DNA of 64,000 nucleotides, taken from Ihuprevotella massiliensis (GTDB lineage: Bacteria; Bacteroidota; Bacteroidia; Bacteroidales; Bacteroidaceae). The notes beneath the pieces were generated by a model, which worked only from the letters and a program-made list of their open reading frames with translations, had not been told where the DNA came from and did no database searches. The DNA is taken from contig LT608321.1 of assembly GCA_900095835.1 (NCBI GenBank), positions 1,477,085-1,541,084 of the forward strand, given 5' to 3'. Shown in pieces: positions 56,053-64,000 of the stretch (positions within the stretch are counted from its first letter, which is position 1; each line of letters starts with the position of its first letter). Both the position numbers and the translations under genes were made by a program.

Positions 56053-59000
56053 ATGAAACAGTTCAAACTTATCAACAACATCACAGGTTGGCTCGTTTTT
56101 CTCATCGCAGCCTTCACCTACATCTCGACCGTAGAGCCCACGGCTTCGTTCTGGGACTGCCCCGAGTTCATCACCACCGCCTATCGTCTTGAAGTGGGAC
56201 ACCCACCCGGTGCACCTTTCTTCATGCTCACGGGCAAGTTCTTCTCCCTCTTTGCCTCTGGCCCTGAGCAAGTGGCATATTGGATCAACGTGATGAGTGC
56301 CACACTCTCGGCATTCTGCATCTTGTTCCTCTTTTGGAGCATCACCCACTTGGCACGCAAACTCATCTGCACCGAAGGTGTGGTAGAAAATCTGGCACAG
56401 ACGGTGACCATCATCGCCTGTGGTGTGGCTGGTGCTTTGGCTTACACCTGGAGTGACACCTTCTGGTTCTCTGCTGTAGAAGGCGAAGTTTATGCCTACT
56501 CTTCCATGTTCACCGCCTTGGTGTTCTGGTTGATTCTCAAGTGGGAAGACAATGCGGACGCTCCTCATTCTGACCGCTGGCTCGTCCTCATCTTCTATCT
56601 CACAGGTCTTTCCATCGGTGTCCACCTGCTCAACCTCCTTTGCTTGCCCGCTATCGTGTTGGTGTACTACTATAAGAAGTATCCCAACGCCAACCTCAAA
56701 GGTTCGCTCCTTGCCCTTGGCTTGAGCTTGGTGCTCGTTGCCGCAGTGCTCTATGGTGTAGTGCCTGGTATCGTGAAAGTCGGCGGCTGGTTTGAATTGT
56801 TCTTTGTGAACACCGTCGGTCTACCTTTCAACACCGGTTTGGTGATTTACATCCTTGCCCTCATCGGCGTGGTAGGTGCTGCCATTTGGAGCACCACACA
56901 GCACAACCGCACTACTGCCGTTTCTCTCTACCTTGCGAGTGTCGCCATGTTGGGTATCCCCTTCTATGGCAAAGGCATCGCAGGTCCTCTCCTCATTGGA
57001 GCTGTGGTATTGTCTCTCCTTGGTGCACTCCTCTTCTGGAAGCGCGATGGAGAATACGTGGTACGCAAACGCGCACTCAACACCTCTCTCTTGTGCATGC
57101 TCATGCTCATGATTGGCTACTCCACCTATGCGGTAATCGTCATCCGCTCCGTGGCGAACCCTCCCATGGACCAAAACTCTCCTGAGGACATTTTCTCCCT
57201 CGGCACTTATCTCAACCGTGAGCAATATGGTACAAAACCCTTGCTCTACGGAGAAGCCTACACCTCTCAAGCGCTTGGATATTCTAAGGAAGAGACAGTG
57301 CAACGCCACGAAAAGCAAAACGCTAACGAACCTGACCGCTATGATGTGGTGGAGGTGACGACCCAACCCGTGTTCCCCAGCGCACAAAAGATGCTCTTCC
57401 CTCGCATGCACTCTCGCAAGCACGCCAGCCTCTACAACGAATGGCTCGGTGGTGTAGACACAAAATCTGTAGATGTTTCGGGAGAATATGAGGGACAGCC
57501 TTATAGCTTCACAGGAGAAATGCCCACACAGATGGACAACCTCCGATTCTTCCTCTCTTATCAGGTGAATTTCATGTACTGGCGCTACTTCATGTGGAAC
57601 TTCGCTGGTAGACAAAATGACGTTCAAAGCTATGGCGAAGTGGAACATGGTCAATGGATCACTGGTATCCCCTTCATCGACAATGCACTCTACGGAGATC
57701 AATCACTCCTGCCCGATGATTTGAAAGCAAACAAGGGACATAACGTATTCTTCTGTCTGCCCTTGTTGCTTGGTTTGGCGGGTCTTTTCTGGCAAGCCTA
57801 CCGCGGAAAGAAAGGTATCCAACAGTTTTGGGTGGTCTTCTTCCTCTTCTTCATGACAGGTCTCGCCATTGTGCTTTACCTCAACCAAACACCTAGCGAA
57901 CCTCGCGAACGTGACTATGCTTATGCTGGTTCGTTCTATGCGTTCGCCATTTGGATTGGTTTGGGTGTAGCCGCTATCGTCGAAGGTCTTCGCCGTGTAA
58001 AAGTGCCTCATCTCGCAGCTGTCGGCATTGCTTCTGTCATTGCCATCGCTGTACCTCTGCAGATGGTGAGCCAAACTTGGGATGACCACGATCGTTCTGG
58101 CCGCACTGCCGCACGCGATTTCGGTTTGAACTACCTCAACTCGCTCGATGAAAAGGGAAATCCTGTCATCTTCACCAATGGCGACAACGACACCTTCCCT
58201 CTTTGGTACAACCAAGATGTAGAAGGCAATCGCACAGATGCTCGTGTCTGCAACCTTTCTTACCTCTCCACCGACTGGTATATCGACCAAATGCGTCGTC
58301 CAGCTTGGAACAGCCCTGCCCTCCCCATCACTTGGAATCGTTGGGAATATGTGGACAATGTGGGTGGTCACGACCTCGTTCGCATTGAGCCGATGAACGA
58401 TAAGTTGGAAGAACTTAAGCAACAATTTGCAGCTGAAGGCAAGAAGGTCGATCCTTTTGAACTCTCCTATGTGATGGACAACTTCGTTCGCAACAAGGAG
58501 TTTGGCATCATCCCCACCGACTCCCTCGTGTTGTCAGTGGATAAGGCAGCCGTCTTGCGCAGTGGCATGAAATTGCCCCACGGCAAAGACAGCATCCCCG
58601 AGAAGATGGTGATTTCGCTCAAAGGCAAGCGCGCACTCTACAAGAATGATATCATGATGTATGAGATGCTCGCTCACCACAACTGGACTCGTCCCCTCTA
58701 CATGAGCACGACACTAGGTAGCGATTCACAAGCAGGACTCGAAAAGTTCCTCATGCTCGAAGGACTTGCCGCACGCATCACTCCTTTCTCTTCAAAGAAT
58801 GAGATGGTTGATACGCAGCGCATGTACGACAACTTCATGAAGAAGTTCCGCTTTGGTAATGTCGCTGATCCTAAAGTCTACATCGACCAAACGATTATGC
58901 GCATGTGCCTCACCCACCGTATGCGCATGGTGCAACTCGCCGCCCAATTATCTAAGGAAGGTCGTAAGAAGGAGGCTTTAGAAGTGCTCAACAAGTGCGA

Positions 59001-59427
59001 AAAAGTATTCCCTGCTCAACAAGTGCCTTACGACTTCTTCTCGCTTGGCTTTAGCCCCAACGGTCGCCAATTCCTCATGCCACAGCTCTATCACGAGCTT
59101 GGTCGTGATGCCGATGCACGTCGTATCCTCACCGCGGTTGCTAAAAACACCATGCAATACATGAATTGGGCAAGCACCCTTCCCGAGAGCCGCCTCGCAT
59201 CTTATGGCAACACACTCATGCAGAAGTTGGAAGTGCTGCAAATAGCTCTCGAAGGACTTACAGAAATCAAGGCTCCGGAAGCAAAGGTTTACGACAAGTT
59301 CTTGCGCAACCTCGAGCGCACACCAGCTGGACAAGTGATCATCCAGCGTATGATGGAACGCGAACGTCTAATGCAAATGCAGCAACAGCAAAGTGCTATG
59401 CCTGCCATGCTTGACGAAGCTGAATAA
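56053..59427 (+). CDS. DUF2723 family GT-C-like membrane protein
   Basis: 1124 residues. About 12-13 membrane helices occupy the N-terminal ~370 residues and about 560-660. The first luminal loop carries the acidic DUF2723/GT-C signature TVEPTASFWDCPEFITTAYRLEVGHPPGAPFF (about 28-60). RTAARDFGLNYLNSL and NGDNDTFPLWYNQ follow in the large periplasmic C-terminal half. GT-C enzymes use lipid-linked sugars; a role in protein or envelope glycosylation is inferred. Monocistronic with a terminator at 59442-59467. Confidence 0.88.
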   Translation: MKQFKLINNITGWLVFLIAAFTYISTVEPTASFWDCPEFITTAYRLEVGHPPGAPFFMLTGKFFSLFASGPEQVAYWINVMSATLSAFCILFLFWSITHLARKLICTEGVVENLAQTVTIIACGVAGALAYTWSDTFWFSAVEGEVYAYSSMFTALVFWLILKWEDNADAPHSDRWLVLIFYLTGLSIGVHLLNLLCLPAIVLVYYYKKYPNANLKGSLLALGLSLVLVAAVLYGVVPGIVKVGGWFELFFVNTVGLPFNTGLVIYILALIGVVGAAIWSTTQHNRTTAVSLYLASVAMLGIPFYGKGIAGPLLIGAVVLSLLGALLFWKRDGEYVVRKRALNTSLLCMLMLMIGYSTYAVIVIRSVANPPMDQNSPEDIFSLGTYLNREQYGTKPLLYGEAYTSQALGYSKEETVQRHEKQNANEPDRYDVVEVTTQPVFPSAQKMLFPRMHSRKHASLYNEWLGGVDTKSVDVSGEYEGQPYSFTGEMPTQMDNLRFFLSYQVNFMYWRYFMWNFAGRQNDVQSYGEVEHGQWITGIPFIDNALYGDQSLLPDDLKANKGHNVFFCLPLLLGLAGLFWQAYRGKKGIQQFWVVFFLFFMTGLAIVLYLNQTPSEPRERDYAYAGSFYAFAIWIGLGVAAIVEGLRRVKVPHLAAVGIASVIAIAVPLQMVSQTWDDHDRSGRTAARDFGLNYLNSLDEKGNPVIFTNGDNDTFPLWYNQDVEGNRTDARVCNLSYLSTDWYIDQMRRPAWNSPALPITWNRWEYVDNVGGHDLVRIEPMNDKLEELKQQFAAEGKKVDPFELSYVMDNFVRNKEFGIIPTDSLVLSVDKAAVLRSGMKLPHGKDSIPEKMVISLKGKRALYKNDIMMYEMLAHHNWTRPLYMSTTLGSDSQAGLEKFLMLEGLAARITPFSSKNEMVDTQRMYDNFMKKFRFGNVADPKVYIDQTIMRMCLTHRMRMVQLAAQLSKEGRKKEALEVLNKCEKVFPAQQVPYDFFSLGFSPNGRQFLMPQLYHELGRDADARRILTAVAKNTMQYMNWASTLPESRLASYGNTLMQKLEVLQIALEGLTEIKAPEAKVYDKFLRNLERTPAGQVIIQRMMERERLMQMQQQQSAMPAMLDEAE

Positions 59428-59441
59428 TCTCTCCGAAATTC

Positions 59442-59467
59442 GCCCCAGACTCTCACAAGTCTGGGGC
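59442..59467 (+). terminator. Terminator after DUF2723 gene
   Basis: GCCCCAGACT 59442-59451 and AGTCTGGGGC 59458-59467, perfect 10-bp stem, 6-base loop, followed by AGATTTCT. Confidence 0.75.
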
Positions 59468-59518
59468 AGATTTCTATCTTCTTGACAGCGATTTTTGCCC
59501 CTCTTTTGAGTGCACGCT

Positions 59519-60130
59519 ATGATTATCGAACAACCCGCTTTTTTTCTCCGTTGGCTCTATCCAAATGCTCTCTGGCGTATGGATCCCAATGACCATTCGG
59601 TCTATCTCACCTTTGACGATGGTCCCATCCCAGAGGTGACGCCGTGGGTGCTCGATGTGTTGGATCAATACAACGTCAAAGCGACGTTTTTCATGGTGGG
59701 CGACAACATCCGGAAATATCCAGAGATTTTTGAAGAAGTGCGCCGTCGCGGACACCGACTCGGCAACCACACCTTCAATCACATCTCGGGGCATCTCCAC
59801 GGCATCAGTAGTTATGTGCGCAATGTCGAACGAGCTAACGAATATCTCCATACTGACCTCTTCCGTCCTCCCCACGGATGGATGAAATGGGCACAATATC
59901 ATGCCATCTCCAGAAGATATCGCGTCGTGATGTGGGATTTGGTCACTCGCGACTACTCCACCCGGCTCAATGGTCGCGAAGTGCTTGCCAATGTTCGTCA
60001 CTATGCACGCAACGGTAGCATTATCACCTTCCACGACAGCATCAAGAGCTACGAGAAGCTCCAATATGCGCTCCCTCGCGCCATAGAATGGTTGCTCAAA
60101 CAAGGCTACGAATTCAAGGTTTTCCCATAA
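59519..60130 (+). CDS. Polysaccharide deacetylase family (NodB-like) protein
   Basis: 203 residues from ATG 59519 (MIIEQPAFFLRWLYPNALW); an ATG 9 bases upstream is also in frame. The NodB domain is complete: YLTFDDGPIPEVT (catalytic Asp and metal Asp), ATFFMVGDN, GNHTFNHISG (metal His pair), FRPPHGWMKW, VMWDLVTRDY and SIITFHDSIKS. It would remove acetyl groups from peptidoglycan or glycan N-acetylhexosamines. No signal peptide is evident, unusual for an enzyme acting on cell wall, though members without one are known. Followed after 79 bases by queG. Confidence 0.88.
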   Translation: MIIEQPAFFLRWLYPNALWRMDPNDHSVYLTFDDGPIPEVTPWVLDVLDQYNVKATFFMVGDNIRKYPEIFEEVRRRGHRLGNHTFNHISGHLHGISSYVRNVERANEYLHTDLFRPPHGWMKWAQYHAISRRYRVVMWDLVTRDYSTRLNGREVLANVRHYARNGSIITFHDSIKSYEKLQYALPRAIEWLLKQGYEFKVFP

Positions 60131-60209
60131 CCGACAACCACGATTTCCTATGCCTTCTCATTCCACTTCAGCGGTTCGCTCTACCGCCCTCTCAACACAG
60201 ACACAACAC

Positions 60210-61337
60210 ATGATTCTTTCCTCCGAATACATCAAAGCCGAAGCACAACGCCTCGGCTTTTTTGCTTGCGGCATCTCTCCTGCACTCCCCATGGATGACG
60301 AGCATGCTGCGCGCCGTCAGCAATGGCTCGACAGTGGTATGCACGGAGAGATGAGCTATCTCGAGCGCAATGAAGACAAACGTCGTGATCCGCGCCTACT
60401 TGTCGAAGGGGTGCAGTGCATTGTTTCTGTCGCGCTCAATTACTATACCTTTGTTCCCGAAGAAAGCGCACCAAACTATCTCTCATCAGAAGACAAGACA
60501 GCACAAAACATAACAGCAAACGCAACATCAACCACCTCACCCAACACTTTAGACGCAGAAAATACAAACCGCTCGTCCATTTCCCCTGCATCCACACCAA
60601 ATCCGCGTAGAGAAAAGCAAAAAGAACGCTACATTCCCCTAGCGCGCTACGCCCGCGGCAAAGACTATCACGACGAGATGAAAGCGCGTCTGTTCCAATT
60701 TCTGGGCAATATCCGCCAACATCTCATCGAAACGGGATATGCTGACGCAGCCGAACAGCTGGAAACCTCTCGCGCGTTCACCGACACCGCACCAGTCGAC
60801 GAACGCTACTGGGCATGGAAATCGGGACTCGGTTGGATTGGGAAAAATTCTCAGTTGATTATCCCAGGTGCTGGGAGTTATTTCTTTCTTGGAGAACTCT
60901 TTCTCACGCTCCCCGCCGATGTTTACGACCAGCCCGTGGAGAATCGTTGCGGCACCTGCACAAAGTGCTTGCGTGCCTGCCCTGCACAATGCCTCAGCGA
61001 ACGAGGACTAGATGCACGCAAATGTCTTTCTTACCTCACCATCGAATACCGCGGAGAAGAACTCCCCGAAGGCACAGGCGAACAAATGGGCGAAATGTTC
61101 TACGGTTGCGACCGTTGTGGCGATGTCTGCCCTTGGAATCGACTAGCGCGTCCCACCAACATTGAGGCTTTCCAGCCCTCCCCCGCCCTCCTTGCCATGA
61201 CTTGGGAAGATTGGCGCCATCTCACCCTCGAGGAATATCGCACCCTCTTCAAAGGTTCTGCCGTGAAACGCGCCAAATACGAGGGATTAAAGCGCAACAT
61301 CGAGGCGATTGATCCCAACCTCAAAAGCAAGCATTAG
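60210..61337 (+). CDS. queG: Epoxyqueuosine reductase QueG
   Basis: 375 residues from ATG 60210 (MILSSEYIKAEAQRLGFFAC), preferred to 60150 because it matches the family start. FTDTAPVDERYWAWKSGLGWIGKNSQLI holds the catalytic Asp region. Two 4Fe-4S motifs follow: CGTCTKCLRACP (about 247-258) and CDRCGDVCPWN (about 300-310). It reduces epoxyqueuosine to queuosine in tRNA using cobalamin. A low-complexity Ser/Thr/Asn insertion of about 50 residues (about 86-137) between SVALNYYT and IPLARYARGKDYH is not usual for the family. Confidence 0.93.
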   Translation: MILSSEYIKAEAQRLGFFACGISPALPMDDEHAARRQQWLDSGMHGEMSYLERNEDKRRDPRLLVEGVQCIVSVALNYYTFVPEESAPNYLSSEDKTAQNITANATSTTSPNTLDAENTNRSSISPASTPNPRREKQKERYIPLARYARGKDYHDEMKARLFQFLGNIRQHLIETGYADAAEQLETSRAFTDTAPVDERYWAWKSGLGWIGKNSQLIIPGAGSYFFLGELFLTLPADVYDQPVENRCGTCTKCLRACPAQCLSERGLDARKCLSYLTIEYRGEELPEGTGEQMGEMFYGCDRCGDVCPWNRLARPTNIEAFQPSPALLAMTWEDWRHLTLEEYRTLFKGSAVKRAKYEGLKRNIEAIDPNLKSKH

Positions 61338-61679
61338 GAATAAAACTAGAGATGAGCTAGCCCTCTAGATTTATTAAATATCATCGGTCGGCAAATGAGC
61401 TTCATTTCATCACTAGATGTGAGTATTTTATAAGAAACTGGTGTAGAAAAATTGTAAATTCTTCATCGAAAATAAGGGGAAGCACGTAATTTTGTGAGCA
61501 CTTTGGTACGTGTACCATGCGATGTGACTGATCTAAAATGGCAAAGTAGCCTTAATATGTTGGCTAATTTGTCGTGGAAAGGACACATTCCCTTATCGAT
61601 TTTACACAGAACTATGGGGAGACAACCACACAGAACGCTCTCCCCATGCTAATTTTCTACGTCAAACTACTTACTTCTT
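61338..61679. promoter_or_regulatory. Upstream region of siderophore receptor gene
   Basis: 342 bases without a gene. A -7 box TAATTTTG at 61487-61494 implies a leader of about 180 bases. Within it are an inverted repeat TGGTAC-GT-GTACCA (61504-61517) and a hairpin, ATGGGGAGA 61614-61622 and TCTCCCCAT 61639-61647, whose 3' arm ends 32 bases before the ATG. I see no convincing Fur box. Confidence 0.45.
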
Positions 61680-64000
61680 ATGACTTACCCACTCATTCCT
61701 GTGGCACTATTGGTGACAGCCTTGGCTACGCCTTCCCATGCCCTTGCCCATAGCGAAACAAAGAGTAAACCGTTTAGTTCTGCAGTTTCCCCCATCTCTT
61801 CTTCCGCTTCAGTGATACAACACGATTCTACCACTCGTCTCTTCGAATTGCGCGGACAAATCACCGACAACAATGGGAATGCTATCGGAGGAGCCTCTAT
61901 CACGGTGAAAGGAACAAAGATTAAAGTGAATAGTGGAAAAAGTGGTTTCTTCCAGATTGGCAACCTCCTTGCTGGTGAGTATATCCTTAGCGTACAAGCC
62001 ATGGGATATGTGGCACAAGAACGCGCCATCACTCTCGGAATTTCTGACAATAAAGACGCTCATCGTCATGTGGATTTCATGCTTCACGAACATGAAGGCA
62101 ACCTGCCCACGGTCGATGTGATGGGACGTAGAGAACAATCCTATAAAAATACGGTGTCATTTGTGGGCACCAAAACTGCGACACTGCTCAAAGATGTGCC
62201 TCAATCCATCAACTACGTCACCAAGGAGTTAGTGCTCGACCAAGGTGCCATCACCGTGAATGATGTGGTGAAAAACATGAGTGGTGTTAATCCCTACTCT
62301 TTCTACAACGATTTCTCTATCCGTGGCTTCCGAGCAACGGGTAATCGCAACTCCGGCAACCTGGTGAATGGCATGCGCACGCAAACTAGCTTGTGGCGTC
62401 AATCCTCACTCGCCAACATCGAGCGTGTAGAAGTCATCAAAGGTCCAGCTTCTGCCCTCTTTGGCAATGCTGCTCCTGGCGGCATCATCAACCGCGTGAC
62501 CAAGAAACCACTTGATGTTGCTCGAAAATCGGTGTCTCTCACTGCGGGTAGCTTCAACACCTCACGCGCTTATGCTGACCTCACCGGTCCGCTCAACAAT
62601 AAAAAGACCCTGCTCTATCGCCTTAATCTCGGATATGAAAACACAGATAGCTACCGCAATCTCCAAGGACTCACGAGCTACATCGTAGCCCCTTCCTTCA
62701 CCTATCGACCTTCCGACCGCACACAGCTTAATGTGGACATGACTTATGTCAACAACCAAGGTAAGCTCGATCGAGGAGTCGCCGTATTCGGAGATGGTAG
62801 TCTATTCTCTCGTCCGATATCTGCCACACAGTCTGCAGCCAATGACTATCTGCGGGAGAACAATCTTAATTTATCTTTTGCTCTCTCACATCAACTAGCC
62901 CAAGGTCTTCTCTTCAACAGTACCTATCTCTATTCGTCTTACGATGAGGACTTGATGGAACACTCTCAAGACAACGCTTTTGTGAAGAAGGCTGACGGAA
63001 AAGACAACCCTTCTCTTGTGCTCATGCGCGTGACACAACGTCAACGCCACTTCCGCAACAACAATTTCAACAATTATCTCACATGGGATGTTGCCACAGG
63101 AGCAGTAAAACACAAGGTTTTGGTGGGCTACGACCATTTTAATACGCAACTTGCACCTGGTTCTAGCTACATCGAAGCAGGGGGCTATCTCCTCAAGAAT
63201 GGAGGCACAGCCAAAACTTTCAATACGAAGAAGCTCGACGACTATCTCTTAGACAAAGACGGCAACCCACGCACCAATGTTCCTGCCTTTAATCTCAATT
63301 CTTCTGCTGGCAATCGCTATCAAGACGTGACCAAATACATCTACGAATCTAAAGATGTGCGTCCTAGCGACCAATACACCAATGGCGTTTATTTCCAAGA
63401 ACAACTCACCTGGCGCAAACTTCAGCTGCTCTTAGGGGCGCGCATGGAGTGGTTCACCGACATCACCCAACATGATAATGGCACGGAGAGCAAAACCCAT
63501 CAACACGCCTTTACCCCTCGCGTAGGAATGGTCTATTCTGTGCTCCCTTCTACCAATCTCTATGCCACATGGATTCGAGGTTTCGAACCTCAAAACGTGG
63601 CTGTCCAGAGCAATCCAGCCTCAGGAGGACCATTCGATCCTGTAGAAAGCGAACTCTGGGAAGTGGGAGCCAAAGGCGAATATCTCAACAAACGCCTCAG
63701 CGTCACTGCAGCTCTCTTCAGTCTCCGTCAGAAAAATACACTCTACAATGCTGGAGTATCAGGACAACCCGACCTCATGGTGCCTATTGGGGAAGAACTT
63801 TCTCGTGGTGTCGAATTTGATGTTTCTGGACGAATCCTCCCCTATTGGAGCATTATGGCTAGCTATGCCTTCAATGTAGCAGAGATTTCAAAAGCGCCAG
63901 AAGGAACAAAAGACTTAAACCTACAACGTCCAGGCACTCCGCGCCACTCTGCTAATCTCTGGACAAAATTCATCGTTCCCACAGGTATGCTGCGCCATCT
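61680..64000 (+). CDS. TonB-dependent siderophore receptor (3' end outside window)
   Basis: 773 codons visible from ATG 61680; open at the window end. Signal peptide (MTYPLIPVALLVTALATPSHALA). A carboxypeptidase-regulatory-like domain follows at about residues 58-140 (LRGQITDNNGNAIGGASITVKG). The plug has the siderophore-type signature LLKDVPQSINYVTKELVLDQGA and IERVEVIKGPASALFGNAAPGGIINRVTKKP. The barrel includes LRQKNTLYNAGVSGQ. It imports ferric siderophores with TonB energy. Family order and the PQSI motif separate it from SusC-type sugar receptors. Confidence 0.9.
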   Translation, partial: MTYPLIPVALLVTALATPSHALAHSETKSKPFSSAVSPISSSASVIQHDSTTRLFELRGQITDNNGNAIGGASITVKGTKIKVNSGKSGFFQIGNLLAGEYILSVQAMGYVAQERAITLGISDNKDAHRHVDFMLHEHEGNLPTVDVMGRREQSYKNTVSFVGTKTATLLKDVPQSINYVTKELVLDQGAITVNDVVKNMSGVNPYSFYNDFSIRGFRATGNRNSGNLVNGMRTQTSLWRQSSLANIERVEVIKGPASALFGNAAPGGIINRVTKKPLDVARKSVSLTAGSFNTSRAYADLTGPLNNKKTLLYRLNLGYENTDSYRNLQGLTSYIVAPSFTYRPSDRTQLNVDMTYVNNQGKLDRGVAVFGDGSLFSRPISATQSAANDYLRENNLNLSFALSHQLAQGLLFNSTYLYSSYDEDLMEHSQDNAFVKKADGKDNPSLVLMRVTQRQRHFRNNNFNNYLTWDVATGAVKHKVLVGYDHFNTQLAPGSSYIEAGGYLLKNGGTAKTFNTKKLDDYLLDKDGNPRTNVPAFNLNSSAGNRYQDVTKYIYESKDVRPSDQYTNGVYFQEQLTWRKLQLLLGARMEWFTDITQHDNGTESKTHQHAFTPRVGMVYSVLPSTNLYATWIRGFEPQNVAVQSNPASGGPFDPVESELWEVGAKGEYLNKRLSVTAALFSLRQKNTLYNAGVSGQPDLMVPIGEELSRGVEFDVSGRILPYWSIMASYAFNVAEISKAPEGTKDLNLQRPGTPRHSANLWTKFIVPTGMLRH

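Noticed and set aside
56821-57702. - strand open frame of 293 codons
   Set aside because: Antisense shadow of the DUF2723 gene.
1-64000. CRISPR array or rRNA genes
   Set aside because: No spaced identical repeats of CRISPR size and no rRNA-like sequence seen; the 7-, 9- and 21-base arrays are unspaced tandem repeats.

Overview
The window looks like a Bacteroidales (Bacteroidota) chromosome, in the Prevotella/Porphyromonas/Alloprevotella range; I cannot fix the genus. Signs are the promoter type (a -7 box TAnnTTTG, often with TTGG or TTTG about 19-21 bases upstream), a GLPGLI protein, TonB receptors with DUF5689 partners, an anaerobic NrdD/NrdG pair, a methylmalonyl-CoA decarboxylase-type biotin enzyme and an SDR-type threonine dehydrogenase.

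Positions 1 to about 23,200 are a Mu-like transposable prophage whose far end lies before the window. It is read right to left. An S24 repressor (21,788-22,462, + strand) faces an early operon on the - strand: small regulator, MuA-like DDE transposase, MuB-like ATPase, a RecA-like ATPase, YopX, several small proteins, a tRNA-like element, a GemA-like protein and DUF3164. Virion morphogenesis genes follow down to 12,561. Terminase, gp36-like, portal and MuF genes (7,001-12,391) are on the + strand, converging on 12.4-12.5 kb. From 6,811 down to 1, on the - strand, come protease/scaffold, capsid, a lysis cassette (amidase plus overlapping spanin-like genes), tail tube, tail chaperones and the tape measure gene. 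Two -1 frameshift sites are visible: the classic one in the tail chaperone pair, and a less expected one with slippery heptamer, spacer and hairpin joining portal to MuF. The MuF protein carries a C-terminal domain resembling a nuclease toxin.

From 23.3 kb the host chromosome carries: GLPGLI plus an outer-membrane TonB-type protein; divergent threonine dehydrogenase and KBL (threonine to glycine); a polysaccharide flippase; nrdD and nrdG; a CYTH protein; prfB and hisS; and a probable extracellular nucleic-acid degradation and uptake locus (37.8-45.3 kb: EEP nuclease, TonB-type protein, DUF5689 lipoprotein, anchor-J lipoprotein, NUC1 endonuclease). Then come ruvB-ybeY, gpmA, a YeiH-type transporter, two tandem paralogous outer-membrane proteins, a decarboxylase operon (carboxyltransferase, small protein, biotin carrier), a TSUP transporter with DUF1634, a small barrel protein, a DUF2723 GT-C protein, a polysaccharide deacetylase, queG, and a TonB-dependent siderophore receptor cut by the window end.

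A 7-base tandem repeat (consensus ANRTTAG on the + strand) sits just upstream of start codons of several prophage genes and also of host hisS.
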